From Methylophilales bacterium (GTDB taxonomy: Bacteria; Pseudomonadota; Gammaproteobacteria; Burkholderiales; Methylophilaceae): a stretch of DNA of 64,000 bases. Location: NCBI GenBank assembly GCA_019823025.1, contig CP081940.1:1178001-1242000 (forward strand), written 5' to 3'. Positions 29,467 through 37,858 of the stretch are shown here, piece after piece; position 1 is the stretch's first letter, and each line of letters starts with the position of its first letter. The position numbers were made by a program, and so were the translations under genes. The notes beneath the pieces are model-generated. The model searched no databases. It worked only from the letters and a program-made list of their open reading frames with translations, and was not told the origin of the DNA.

Positions 29467-30401
29467 TTAATTTTCTTCCTGATGTTGTATCGAATTTTAA
29501 TTGCTAATCCATTCATTAACAATGTTAATAAAATTATAATTGCTCCAGTCGCAGCAGCATTTACATGAAATGCCATTTGTGGTCTTGAGATCCAATTAAA
29601 CATTTGAATAGGGAGCACAGTAAAGCCTGCTTCTAGCCATTCAAAATTGATAAATGGTGGCTCTAATCCAACAGGACTTGGAGGGAGAAAAGCGATAAAA
29701 GTTAAAGCACCAATGGTTATAACGGGCGCAGTTTCACCTATAGCTCTCGCCATTCCAATAATGACACCGGTAAGGATTCCACCATAAGAATATTGAATAA
29801 CATGATGAAGTGAGACTTGCCATTTTGTGGCACCGACTGCATAAGCGGCTTCTCTGATATGAATTGGAATGGCTCTTATAGCCTCTCGAGTTGCTACGAT
29901 CACAATAGGTAACATTAATAATGCTAACGTTAATCCCGCAGTTAAAATTGTTTGGCCTAACCCAAAACTATAGACAAATAGACCAAGGGCTAGAAGGCCA
30001 TAGATAATTGAAGGAACGCCTGCTAAATTTGTGACATTAATTTCAATTAAATCTGAAAACCAATTTTTCTTTGCATATTCTTCAAGATAAACACCAGCAG
30101 CAATACCAAGTGGTACTGCAGCAAAAAAAGTAACAATTAGTACAAGTGACGAACCTACCCAAGCAGATAAAATACCCGCAGCCGTTGCGCGTCTGGAAGG
30201 GAAGTTTGTTAAAAAATCTAAATTAAATCGAGGGTAACCATCAAAAACAAGATCTAAAAATAAAACTAATAAAGTGATAGTTAAGGAAATAATGATAAAC
30301 ATACCCACACCGGCAAAAATATGATCATGCCTTTTGTGCTTGGTAATTAATGACCTAATCAGGGTTAAATTATTTTCTATCTCAACTTTATTATTAGCCA
30401 T
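29460..30401 (-). CDS. pstA: Phosphate ABC transporter permease PstA
   Basis: One of the two membrane permeases of the Pst importer. It has six hydrophobic spans. The ABC-permease EAA loop is visible around [42 protein letters not shown] is typical of PstA. Length 313 aa is somewhat above the E. coli protein owing to a longer N-terminus. It is 4 nt after pstC. Confidence 0.96.
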   Translation of the reverse strand: MANNKVEIENNLTLIRSLITKHKRHDHIFAGVGMFIIISLTITLLVLFLDLVFDGYPRFNLDFLTNFPSRRATAAGILSAWVGSSLVLIVTFFAAVPLGIAAGVYLEEYAKKNWFSDLIEINVTNLAGVPSIIYGLLALGLFVYSFGLGQTILTAGLTLALLMLPIVIVATREAIRAIPIHIREAAYAVGATKWQVSLHHVIQYSYGGILTGVIIGMARAIGETAPVITIGALTFIAFLPPSPVGLEPPFINFEWLEAGFTVLPIQMFNWISRPQMAFHVNAAATGAIIILLTLLMNGLAIKIRYNIRKKIKW

Positions 30402-30405
30402 TTAA

Positions 30406-31332
30406 TTAATACCTCTCAGCAAATTTCTTACGAACGGCGTGCCCAATAATGTTAAACATTAACGTCATAATCAGTAATGTTAGGCCTGCGGCAAAAATGC
30501 TTTGAAAACCAATCCCTCCATGCTCTAAATCTCCCAATGCAACCGATACAATGTAGGAGGTAATGGTTGCAGCACTTTCAACTGGGTTGAAAGTAAAGTT
30601 AGGTTGTTGACCCGCCGCAATAGCAACAATCATTGTTTCACCCACAGCTCTACTAATCGCAAGAATATAGGCTGCAATAATGCCTGAAATTGCAGCTGGC
30701 GTAATGACCTTAACAGCCGTTTGAAATCTAGTTGCTCCCATCGCGTAAGCACCCTCTCTCATGGCCATAGGCACCGCTCTCATAGCATCTTCTGCAACCG
30801 ATGCAATGTAAGGCACGATCATTATTCCCATGACAATTCCAGGTCCCAACATATTGAATGTGGTGAGGTCGGGGTATATTTTTTGTAAAAGGGGAGTGAC
30901 TAACATGAGTGCAAAATAGCCAAATACAACGGTTGGCACGCCAACTAATAACTCCAAAACAGGCTTTATCGTTTCCCTGACTTTATGCGTTGCGAACTCG
31001 GATAAATAAATGGCCGTGATTGTGCCTAATGGGACTGCGACAAATAAAGCAATAAAAGTAGTTGTTAGCGTTCCTGAAACAAGCGCCATAATTCCGTAAT
31101 GCTTAATGGAGTAATTGGGTGTCCAAACGGTATCGGTTAGAAAGTCATAAAGACTCACATGCTGGAAGAATGGAATGGCTTCAGATACTAAGACATAAAT
31201 AATAGCAAGCGTGATAAAGATAGCAAAGATCCCAGAACAAAGAAGACCAAACTCAATAAATCTCTCGAGTATATTACGACGTAAATTTTTAGCTAGACGA
31301 GGGCTAACCACTGATTTTTCTAATTTTGTCAT
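30406..31332 (-). CDS. pstC: Phosphate ABC transporter permease PstC
   Basis: The partner permease of PstA. Six TM segments are seen. The EAA loop lies at MREGAYAMGATRFQTAVKVI and LELLVGVPTVVFGYFAL is typical of the family. At 308 aa it is close to the usual length. It follows pstS by 149 nt, with a terminator in the gap, so it probably depends on partial readthrough from the pstS Pho promoter. Confidence 0.95.
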   Translation of the reverse strand: MTKLEKSVVSPRLAKNLRRNILERFIEFGLLCSGIFAIFITLAIIYVLVSEAIPFFQHVSLYDFLTDTVWTPNYSIKHYGIMALVSGTLTTTFIALFVAVPLGTITAIYLSEFATHKVRETIKPVLELLVGVPTVVFGYFALMLVTPLLQKIYPDLTTFNMLGPGIVMGIMIVPYIASVAEDAMRAVPMAMREGAYAMGATRFQTAVKVITPAAISGIIAAYILAISRAVGETMIVAIAAGQQPNFTFNPVESAATITSYIVSVALGDLEHGGIGFQSIFAAGLTLLIMTLMFNIIGHAVRKKFAERY

Positions 31333-31439
31333 AGTTGGAAATTTGATAACGCTAATTTTTTTGCTTATTCAAATGATACTCAATTTTGATAAATAAATGA
31401 AAACAATTTAACGTAAATTTTAATTATTTTTAAACAATA

Positions 31440-31466
31440 AAAAAGGCAGCATGATGCTGCCTTTTT
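31440..31466. terminator. Terminator between pstS and pstC
   Basis: AAAAAGGCAGC (31440-31450) and GCTGCCTTTTT (31456-31466) form a perfect 11-bp stem with a 5-nt loop. In the direction of pst transcription it ends in a T run. It lies 15 nt after the pstS stop. Such a hairpin typically raises pstS mRNA relative to pstCAB. Confidence 0.88.
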
Positions 31467-31481
31467 ATGACAAAAAATTTA

Positions 31482-32486
31482 CTAGTCATTATTCGCGGCT
31501 GACAATTCTAGTATCTGCTTTACAGACAAACCAATCTCAGGTTTTTTGTAAGCTGTTCCTGTTTGTAGAGTTTTATAGTGATTAGAAATAGCTGCATATT
31601 CTTGCTCATTAAATGGTACATAGCCTACCTCTTTTGAAAGTTCTGCAACATGCTTTAAATAAAATTCAACAAACTTTTTCACGTTCGGATCAAAGGCAGC
31701 TTTGGTTGCATTTAGGTATATGAATAGAGGTCTTGATAAGGGGTTATAAGAGCCGTTCATAACTGTTTTAAGGCTTGGCAGCACAAACTCACCTGTTGCA
31801 TTCGCAATTGCAACTGCTTTGAGCAAATTTTTATTTTCCTCATAATAAGCTAGGCCAAAGTAAGCAATTCCGCCCTTATCTCCAGATACCCCTTTCACTA
31901 ATACGTTATCATCTTCTGAAGCAGTAAAGTCGCCTCTAATCGCCTTTGATTCTTCGATAACTGCTTCTGTAAAATAATCAAAAGTTCCTGAATCTGCGCC
32001 TGGACCATAAAGTCTCAAGGGAGTTTCAGGCCAACCCTCTCTTATCTGGCTCCATTTTGTTATTTTTCCTTGGGCTGCAGGCTCCCACATTTTTTTTAAT
32101 TCTTGAGTTGTCATATCTTTAGCCCAGTCATTTTTTTTGTTGATAACAACACTTAAGGCATCGTATGCTACGGGTATTTCGATGAATGAAATTCCAGCTT
32201 CTTTACACTTCTCTATTTCTTTTGCCTTAATTGGTCTTGAAGCATTTGAGACGACAGTCTCTCCTCGACAAAACTTTTTAAAACCACCACCCGTTCCTGA
32301 TACACCTACAGTAACCTTGATACGTGTCGCAATTTGAAACTCTTCAGCAACTGCTTCAGTAATTGGATAAACCGTGCTGGAGCCGTCAACTTTTACAATA
32401 TCGACGGCAGCTGTTGCTGGCATAGAAAGTATGCCTGCACTCAATAAAGCAGCAGCACTCAGTTTTTTAAGATTAAGTGATTTCAT
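31482..32486 (-). CDS. pstS: Periplasmic phosphate-binding protein PstS
   Basis: High-affinity periplasmic phosphate receptor for PstCAB. A signal peptide runs to about residue 26 (basic start, hydrophobic core, ending PATAA). Phosphate-binding motifs are VDGSSTVYPITEA and GVSGTGGGFKKFCRGE. A GADSGTFDYFTE motif occurs mid-protein. Length 334 aa fits the PstS/SphX type used by marine and freshwater bacteria. A Pho box lies about 70 nt upstream. Confidence 0.96.
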   Translation of the reverse strand: MKSLNLKKLSAAALLSAGILSMPATAAVDIVKVDGSSTVYPITEAVAEEFQIATRIKVTVGVSGTGGGFKKFCRGETVVSNASRPIKAKEIEKCKEAGISFIEIPVAYDALSVVINKKNDWAKDMTTQELKKMWEPAAQGKITKWSQIREGWPETPLRLYGPGADSGTFDYFTEAVIEESKAIRGDFTASEDDNVLVKGVSGDKGGIAYFGLAYYEENKNLLKAVAIANATGEFVLPSLKTVMNGSYNPLSRPLFIYLNATKAAFDPNVKKFVEFYLKHVAELSKEVGYVPFNEQEYAAISNHYKTLQTGTAYKKPEIGLSVKQILELSAANND

Positions 32487-32538
32487 TTATATTTAGCTCC
32501 TAATTTTTAAATTTTAAAATGGGTTTGAAACTTTGATT

Positions 32539-32572
32539 AGATTAGACCAGTTAAGTGACACTTTTATGACAA
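32539..32572 (-). promoter_or_regulatory. Pho box and promoter of pstS
   Basis: On the minus strand TTGTCAT (32572-32566), AAAA, GTGTCAC (32561-32555) form two PhoB half sites at the 11-nt period. Ten nt later TAATCT (32544-32539) can serve as the -10, as in PhoB-activated promoters that lack a -35. The porin at 36081 has a near-identical site. Confidence 0.82.
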
Positions 32573-32643
32573 AATTACTTTTGTTAAAAAGAGTTATAAT
32601 ACTTGTCATTATAATGGCAATAAAAAGAGAAAGATAAAAAATA

Positions 32644-33748
32644 ATGGAACAAGACGAGTTACAAATTCTGGCGCAACAAATTCAAGCAATAGATACAAAA
32701 TTCCAAACCTTACGGGGGTATCTTTGACCTAGGAGCAAAATCTAAAAGAATTGCTGAGTTAGAAGAACTTCAACAAGATCCAAAAACCTGGTCCGATCGT
32801 TCGTTAAATGAAAAGATTGGTAAGGAGAAACGTAGCTTGGAAAATATTGTTAATCAGGCAGATGAACTCACGCATCAGATAAAGGATAATCAAGAATTAT
32901 TTGACCTAGCAAAGGAAGAGGGCGACAAAGAAACTCTAAAGACCATTCAGAGTGATACAGAAAAAATTTCAAAGCTTGTTGAGGATGTTGAATTTAAAAG
33001 AATGTTTTCAAATCCTATGGATCCGAATAATTGCTTTATTGATTTTCAGTCAGGAAGTGGAGGAACAGAAGCTCAAGACTGGGCAAATATGTTGCTTAGG
33101 ATGTATATAAGGTATGCAGAACAAAAATCATTCAAGGTTGAGGTTTTAGAATTATCTGACGGAGAGGTAGCGGGTATTAAGGGCGCGTCCATTAAAATTT
33201 CAGGTGATTTTGCTTACGGATACTTTAGAACAGAGTCAGGCATTCATCGTCTCGTTAGAAAATCTCCATTTGATTCAGGAAGTCGTAGACATACCTCATT
33301 TGCTGGAGTTAATGTTTTTCCTGAAATAGACGATTCAATTGAAATTGATGTAAACCCTGCCGACCTTCGGATTGATACTTATCGTGCCTCTGGTGCAGGA
33401 GGTCAGCATATTAACAAAACAGATTCTGCTGTTAGAATTACACATGTGCCAACTAATACAGTTGTTCAATGTCAAAATGATCGTTCACAACACAGAAATA
33501 AGGCTGAGGCAATGAATATGCTAAAAGCCCAGCTTTATGCAATAGAATTAAATAAAAGAAATGAAGAAAAACAAGCGGTAGAAGATGCTAAAAGTGATAT
33601 TGGATGGGGGCATCAAATTCGAAGTTATGTTCTTGATCAATCGAGAATTAAAGATTTAAGAACGGGTGTGGAAGTTGGAAATACACAAGGGGTATTAGAT
33701 GGAGATCTAGACCCATTTATAAGTGAAAGTTTAAAGCAAGGGGTATAA
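32644..33748 (+). CDS. prfB: Peptide chain release factor 2, with programmed +1 frameshift
   Basis: RF2 ends translation at UGA and UAA. The first frame starts at ATG 32644 and stops at TGA 32725-32727 after 27 codons. The sequence CGG-GGG-TAT-CTT-TGA-C is the classic autoregulatory frameshift site, with an internal ribosome-like GGGGG. Reading continues at GAC 32726 in the +1 frame to 33748, giving 367 aa. The stop-recognition SPF motif falls at residues 207-209 and the catalytic GGQ at 252-254, two residues off E. coli RF2. It is followed by lysS after 1 nt. Confidence 0.96.
32713..32728 (+). promoter_or_regulatory. prfB programmed +1 ribosomal frameshift site
   Basis: CGGGGGTATCTTTGAC contains the stimulating purine-rich element, the slippery CTT codon and the in-frame TGA followed by C, a poor termination context. 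When RF2 is scarce the ribosome shifts +1 and makes full-length RF2. Confidence 0.95.
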
Positions 33749-33749
33749 G

Positions 33750-35273
33750 TTGAGTAAAGAACCTAATCAAAATAATGAGCCTGTAGTGGATGAAAATTCA
33801 ATTATTTCTGAGAGGAGAAGTAAGCTTGATGAATTGAGAAAATTAGGGATTGCTTTTCCAAATCAATTTAAACCAGAAAATTTATCATCAGAACTTCATA
33901 AAAACTTTGATGAGGATGATAAAGAAACACTCGAAAAAAAAGGCATTGAAGTATCTGTTTCAGGCAGGATGATGCTCAAGCGTGTTATGGGTAAGGCGAG
34001 TTTCGCAACTATCCAAGATAATAATGGAAGAATTCAGCTTTATGTGGCGAGAGATTTTATTAACTCAGATGACAATCCAGAACTTTATGCGCAATTTAAA
34101 AAATGGGATTTGGGAGATATTGTTGGTGCTAAAGGAAAATTGTTTAAAACTAGAACCAATGAATTAACCATTGAAGTAACTGAAATTGTATTGCTTACCA
34201 AGTCAATTCGTCCCTTACCGGAAAAATTTCATGGTTTATCAGATCAGGAAACAAAGTATAGGCAAAGATATGTTGATCTTATTGTTAATGATGACACAAA
34301 AAAAACTTTCTTAAATCGTTCGAAAATTATCTCTAACATTAGGGCCTTTATGGAAGAGCATGAATTTTTAGAGGTTGAAACACCTATGCTTCATCCTATA
34401 CCAGGTGGCGCAACGGCAAGACCGTTTGAGACTCATCATAATGCACTTGATATGGATATGTATTTGAGAATAGCGCCAGAGTTGTATCTTAAGAGATTGG
34501 TTGTGGGTGGTTTTGATCGTGTATTTGAAATTAACCGTAATTTTAGGAATGAGGGTTTAAGCGTAAGACACAACCCTGAATTTACGATGATGGAATTTTA
34601 CGCGGCTTATACTGAATACAAATGGTTGATGAATTTTACAGAGGATTGTATTCGAGATGTGACAAAGCGAATATTGGGGACACTAAAAGTAAAATATCAA
34701 GATAAAATAATTGATTTTGAAAAACCATTTGAAAGACTGACATTGGTTGAAGCGATTATGAAATATTCATCGCAATTTAGTGAGACACAACTTAACGACA
34801 TCGACTTTATTAAATCACATCTTTCAAAAAATGGTGAAAATTTATCAGATAGCTCAGGTTTAGGTGCATATCAATTAGCTTTGTTTGAATTAGAAGCAGA
34901 AGTAAAATTATGGGACCCTACATATATCATTGATTATCCTACGGAGGTTTCGCCACTTGCAAGAGCTTCAGATACTAATAATGCTATTACTGAAAGATTT
35001 GAGTTATTTATTGCGGGTAGAGAGATTGCTAATGGTTTTTCAGAGTTAAATGATGCGGAAGATCAGGCTAAGCGTTTTCAAATGCAAGTTGCTGCAAAAG
35101 ATGCTGGGGACGAGGAAGCAATGTATTATGACGCTGATTTCATTAGAGCTTTAGAATATGGCCTTCCCCCTACAGGTGGATGTGGGGTGGGTATTGATCG
35201 TTTAGTTATGTTATTAACCGATAGCCCAAGCATAAGAGATGTAATTTTGTTCCCACATATGAGAGCGGAATAA
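33750..35273 (+). CDS. lysS: Lysyl-tRNA synthetase (class II)
   Basis: Charges tRNA-Lys. The N-terminal OB-fold covers about residues 65-170 ([21 protein letters not shown]). Class II motif 1 is near the [12 protein letters not shown] region, motif 2 is [24 protein letters not shown] in part, and motif 3 is [12 protein letters not shown]. Length 507 aa is normal. The start is TTG at 33750, with AAGGGG about 7 nt upstream inside the end of prfB. prfB-lysS pairing is widespread. Confidence 0.97.
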   Translation: MSKEPNQNNEPVVDENSIISERRSKLDELRKLGIAFPNQFKPENLSSELHKNFDEDDKETLEKKGIEVSVSGRMMLKRVMGKASFATIQDNNGRIQLYVARDFINSDDNPELYAQFKKWDLGDIVGAKGKLFKTRTNELTIEVTEIVLLTKSIRPLPEKFHGLSDQETKYRQRYVDLIVNDDTKKTFLNRSKIISNIRAFMEEHEFLEVETPMLHPIPGGATARPFETHHNALDMDMYLRIAPELYLKRLVVGGFDRVFEINRNFRNEGLSVRHNPEFTMMEFYAAYTEYKWLMNFTEDCIRDVTKRILGTLKVKYQDKIIDFEKPFERLTLVEAIMKYSSQFSETQLNDIDFIKSHLSKNGENLSDSSGLGAYQLALFELEAEVKLWDPTYIIDYPTEVSPLARASDTNNAITERFELFIAGREIANGFSELNDAEDQAKRFQMQVAAKDAGDEEAMYYDADFIRALEYGLPPTGGCGVGIDRLVMLLTDSPSIRDVILFPHMRAE

Positions 35274-35277
35274 AAAT

Positions 35278-35919
35278 ATGAGTACTGCAAAGAATATTAA
35301 TCGTACTAATTTATTGCCCAAAGATGCATTAGATCTTCTTGTGCAAGGAAATCAAAGATTTATTAAAAACGAACAGCAAGATAAAAATTTATCTGAAATA
35401 CGTGAAGCACTTAAAAATAATCAGCAACCGTTTGCAGCTATTCTTGGTTGTAGTGATTCAAGAGTTGCACCTGAACTTATTTTTGACCAAACTTTAGGTG
35501 ATCTATTTAGTGTGCGCCTAGCTGGAAATGTTGCCTGTAGAAAAGCAATTGGCAGCTTAGAGTATTCCTGTAAATATCTGGGTTCAAAAATTATTTTGGT
35601 GATGGGTCATTCTAATTGTGGCGCGGTAAAAGCAGCATGTGATAATTTCGAAGAGGGTAACATTACTGAAATTATTAAGCTGTTACAACCTGCAGTTTCT
35701 GAAGAAACAACGACACCTGATCCAGATAGAAATGCTAAAAATAGTGAGTTTGTTTCTAATGTTTGTTTTTTGAATGTGAAAAAACAGATACAAAATATTA
35801 TTAATCAAAGTGATATTCTTAGAGATCTGCTTGATAAAAAACAAATTGGCATCATTGGTGCTGTTTATAATTTTGCTTCAGGTCAGGTTGAATTTGATCT
35901 TCAAAATGCTTCTCTTTAA
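35278..35919 (+). CDS. Beta-class carbonic anhydrase
   Basis: Interconverts CO2 and bicarbonate. Zinc ligands are C58, H111 and C114, with the D60-R62 dyad in GCSDSRV and the HSNCGAVKAA motif. Length 213 aa is typical of the bacterial beta class. It starts 4 nt after lysS. It may supply bicarbonate for carB and other carboxylases, or handle CO2 made by C1 oxidation; that is inference. No signal peptide is visible, so it is probably cytoplasmic. Confidence 0.93.
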   Translation: MSTAKNINRTNLLPKDALDLLVQGNQRFIKNEQQDKNLSEIREALKNNQQPFAAILGCSDSRVAPELIFDQTLGDLFSVRLAGNVACRKAIGSLEYSCKYLGSKIILVMGHSNCGAVKAACDNFEEGNITEIIKLLQPAVSEETTTPDPDRNAKNSEFVSNVCFLNVKKQIQNIINQSDILRDLLDKKQIGIIGAVYNFASGQVEFDLQNASL

Positions 35920-35978
35920 TAATCTTATCAATCATCCTTCATAAAAATAAATTTCTAAAGTCCTAAGTGTTTTAATTT

Positions 35979-36012
35979 TTGTCATAGAAGTGTCATAAAA
36001 AAATTTAATAAT
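35979..36012 (+). promoter_or_regulatory. Pho box and promoter of the porin gene
   Basis: TTGTCAT (35979-35985), AGAA, GTGTCAT (35990-35996) form two PhoB half sites at the 11-nt period. TAATAAT at 36006-36012 lies 9 nt further on, as a -10. The 18-nt box matches the pstS box at 16 positions by eye. Confidence 0.8.
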
Positions 36013-36080
36013 TCTCTTGTCGCAAATATTTATATTTATTTGTGAAATATTAAAAAACAAGGAAACGGAGAATTATTTAA

Positions 36081-37472
36081 ATGAAGACAAATTTAATTAA
36101 AGGTTTAGTGATGTCAGCATTAGCTTTTTCAGTGCCTGTATTTTCAGATACTACTGAAGATTTGGTTAATGCGCTTGTCACTAAGGGTATTTTAACTGAA
36201 GACGAAGCAGCCCTACTTACAAAGCAAAATGCAAGTGAAAGTAAAGCACGTGATCAAAAAGTGAAAAGTAAGTTGTCGATTAGTAAATACCTCGATGAAG
36301 GAAAACTTTACGGTGATATTAGGGTAAGACAGGAATGGAGAAGTGCGGATGAGTATGGTGGCAATGATTCTGTTGATCGAAGTAGGCAACGTTACAAAGT
36401 TACTCTGGGCTTTAAAACTAAAATTTCTGAAAATTGGTTTACAGATCTTGCCCTTGCGATGGGTTCAAAAGGTAGATCTGATAATGCAACTTTAGGTGGT
36501 GGTGGTTATGCAGAAGCTAAAGAAGAAATATTTGTTAAACGTGCGATGCTTGGTTGGAACCCGACTGATTGGCTGACATTGCAAGCAGGTCGAATTAAAA
36601 ATCCTTTATATACAAAACCAATGATTTGGGATAAGGATCTGACATGGGATGGTGTTTCATGGAAAACTAAATATAAAATGAGTAAGCAAACAACTATTTC
36701 AACGACTGGTGGTGTTAATACAATGCAGGGTGATGATACGCAGAGTAGAGAAAGTACTGATAAAAATTCACAATATCAGCTTTCAGCTCAAGTATTTGGT
36801 AAGCATAAATTTGATGCAAAATCTGGTCCCTCATTTAAAACAGGCCTAACTTATACAATGTATACGAATAGTGATGGTGGCGTGTATGATAAAGATGGTA
36901 ATACAGCACAAGTTTTTAATCCATCTGCTGAAGGTAATGACGCACAAACTTCTATAAACGATCTTTCATTAATCGAAATACCTGCTGATTATAAGATGAT
37001 GGTTAAACCTGGTTTAGGCATGACGATATTTGGTGACTACGCTTATAACATAGATGGCGATGACCGAAGAAAAGCAGCGATTGATGCTTATGGGATTAAT
37101 GGTGGATCTGATGATAGCTCAGCATATATGCTAGGTATCGGTTTTGGCTCTTACAAAGACTTTAAAGCTTTAGATAAAGGCAAGCAGAAAAAAGGTGATT
37201 GGAAAGGTAACTTATGGTACCAAGAAGTAGGGACCTATTCAGTTGACCCTAATCATGTTGATTCCGATATCTTTGATTCAAAAGTTAACTTAAAAGGAAT
37301 TGCATTTAAAGGGCAATACATGATTGAAGACAATGTTAAATTTAATATTGCCTACGCTCATGGTGAAATTAACGATAAATCTGTAGGCTGTACTCCAGGT
37401 GTTGCTGGCGATACAAAAATGTGTATAGACTCTATGGATTTGCTCCAACTAGATGTGACCTATAAATGGTAG
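36081..37472 (+). CDS. Outer membrane porin, predicted phosphate-starvation inducible
   Basis: A 463-residue beta-barrel protein. The signal peptide MKTNLIKGLVMSALAFSVPV is followed by cleavage near VFS. A short N-terminal helix-forming segment (TEDLVNALVTKGILTEDEAA) follows. From about residue 70 there are alternating polar/aromatic strands such as KLYGDIRVRQEW and WLTLQAGRIKNPL. It ends in a strand finishing Y-K-W, with an aromatic C-terminus suited to BAM recognition. It resembles the 'putative porin' family near OprP/OprO-like proteins. The Pho box predicts PhoB control and a role in anion or phosphate entry; substrate specificity is inference. Confidence 0.8.
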   Translation: MKTNLIKGLVMSALAFSVPVFSDTTEDLVNALVTKGILTEDEAALLTKQNASESKARDQKVKSKLSISKYLDEGKLYGDIRVRQEWRSADEYGGNDSVDRSRQRYKVTLGFKTKISENWFTDLALAMGSKGRSDNATLGGGGYAEAKEEIFVKRAMLGWNPTDWLTLQAGRIKNPLYTKPMIWDKDLTWDGVSWKTKYKMSKQTTISTTGGVNTMQGDDTQSRESTDKNSQYQLSAQVFGKHKFDAKSGPSFKTGLTYTMYTNSDGGVYDKDGNTAQVFNPSAEGNDAQTSINDLSLIEIPADYKMMVKPGLGMTIFGDYAYNIDGDDRRKAAIDAYGINGGSDDSSAYMLGIGFGSYKDFKALDKGKQKKGDWKGNLWYQEVGTYSVDPNHVDSDIFDSKVNLKGIAFKGQYMIEDNVKFNIAYAHGEINDKSVGCTPGVAGDTKMCIDSMDLLQLDVTYKW

Positions 37473-37502
37473 GTCATTAGTACGACCCGTCTCCTTGGCA
37501 AG

Positions 37503-37529
37503 AAAAACCCACTTCGGTGGGTTTTTTTT
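37503..37529. terminator. Bidirectional terminator between the porin gene and fdx
   Basis: AAAAACCCAC (37503-37512), loop TTCG, GTGGGTTTTT (37517-37526) and further Ts form a perfect 10-bp stem with a stable UUCG-type tetraloop. T runs flank both sides in the two directions, so it can end both the porin and the isc transcripts. Confidence 0.93.
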
Positions 37530-37857
37530 ATTCTGAAGCTAAATTGATTGTATATTTGGGTATTTCAACCGTAATGTCTTGATCTTTGACTTTTGCCTGG
37601 CAAGACAGTCTTGAAGTAGGCTCTAATCCCCATGCTTTATCTAACATATCATCTTCTTCTTCTTCAGATTCATCAAGTGAAGAAAACCCTTCCTTAATGA
37701 CAACATGGCAAGTAGTGCAGGCACAAACTTGGTCACAAGCATGCTCAATATCAATATGATTTTTCAACAAAACACTACATATTGATTCACCAGCTTTAGC
37801 TTCTAAAACATCACCATCTGGGCAAAGGTCATGAGGAAGAACAATAATTTTGGGCAT
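37528..37857 (-). CDS. fdx: ISC-system [2Fe-2S] ferredoxin
   Basis: Adrenodoxin-type ferredoxin that supplies electrons for Fe-S cluster assembly. Cluster ligands are C41, C47, C50 and C86. [15 protein letters not shown] also carries the extra cysteine C45 seen in E. coli Fdx. Length 109 aa is normal. It is the last gene of the isc operon. The iscX gene that often follows is absent, a strong terminator coming instead. Confidence 0.96.
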   Translation of the reverse strand: MPKIIVLPHDLCPDGDVLEAKAGESICSVLLKNHIDIEHACDQVCACTTCHVVIKEGFSSLDESEEEEDDMLDKAWGLEPTSRLSCQAKVKDQDITVEIPKYTINLASE

Positions 37858-37858
37858 T

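Noticed and set aside
32602..32608. TTGTCAT near the prfB start as an extra Pho half site
   Set aside because: Single half only; no partner at 11 nt.
32725..32727. In-frame TGA suggesting a broken prfB
   Set aside because: It is the known programmed +1 frameshift site with the exact context, not a mutation.
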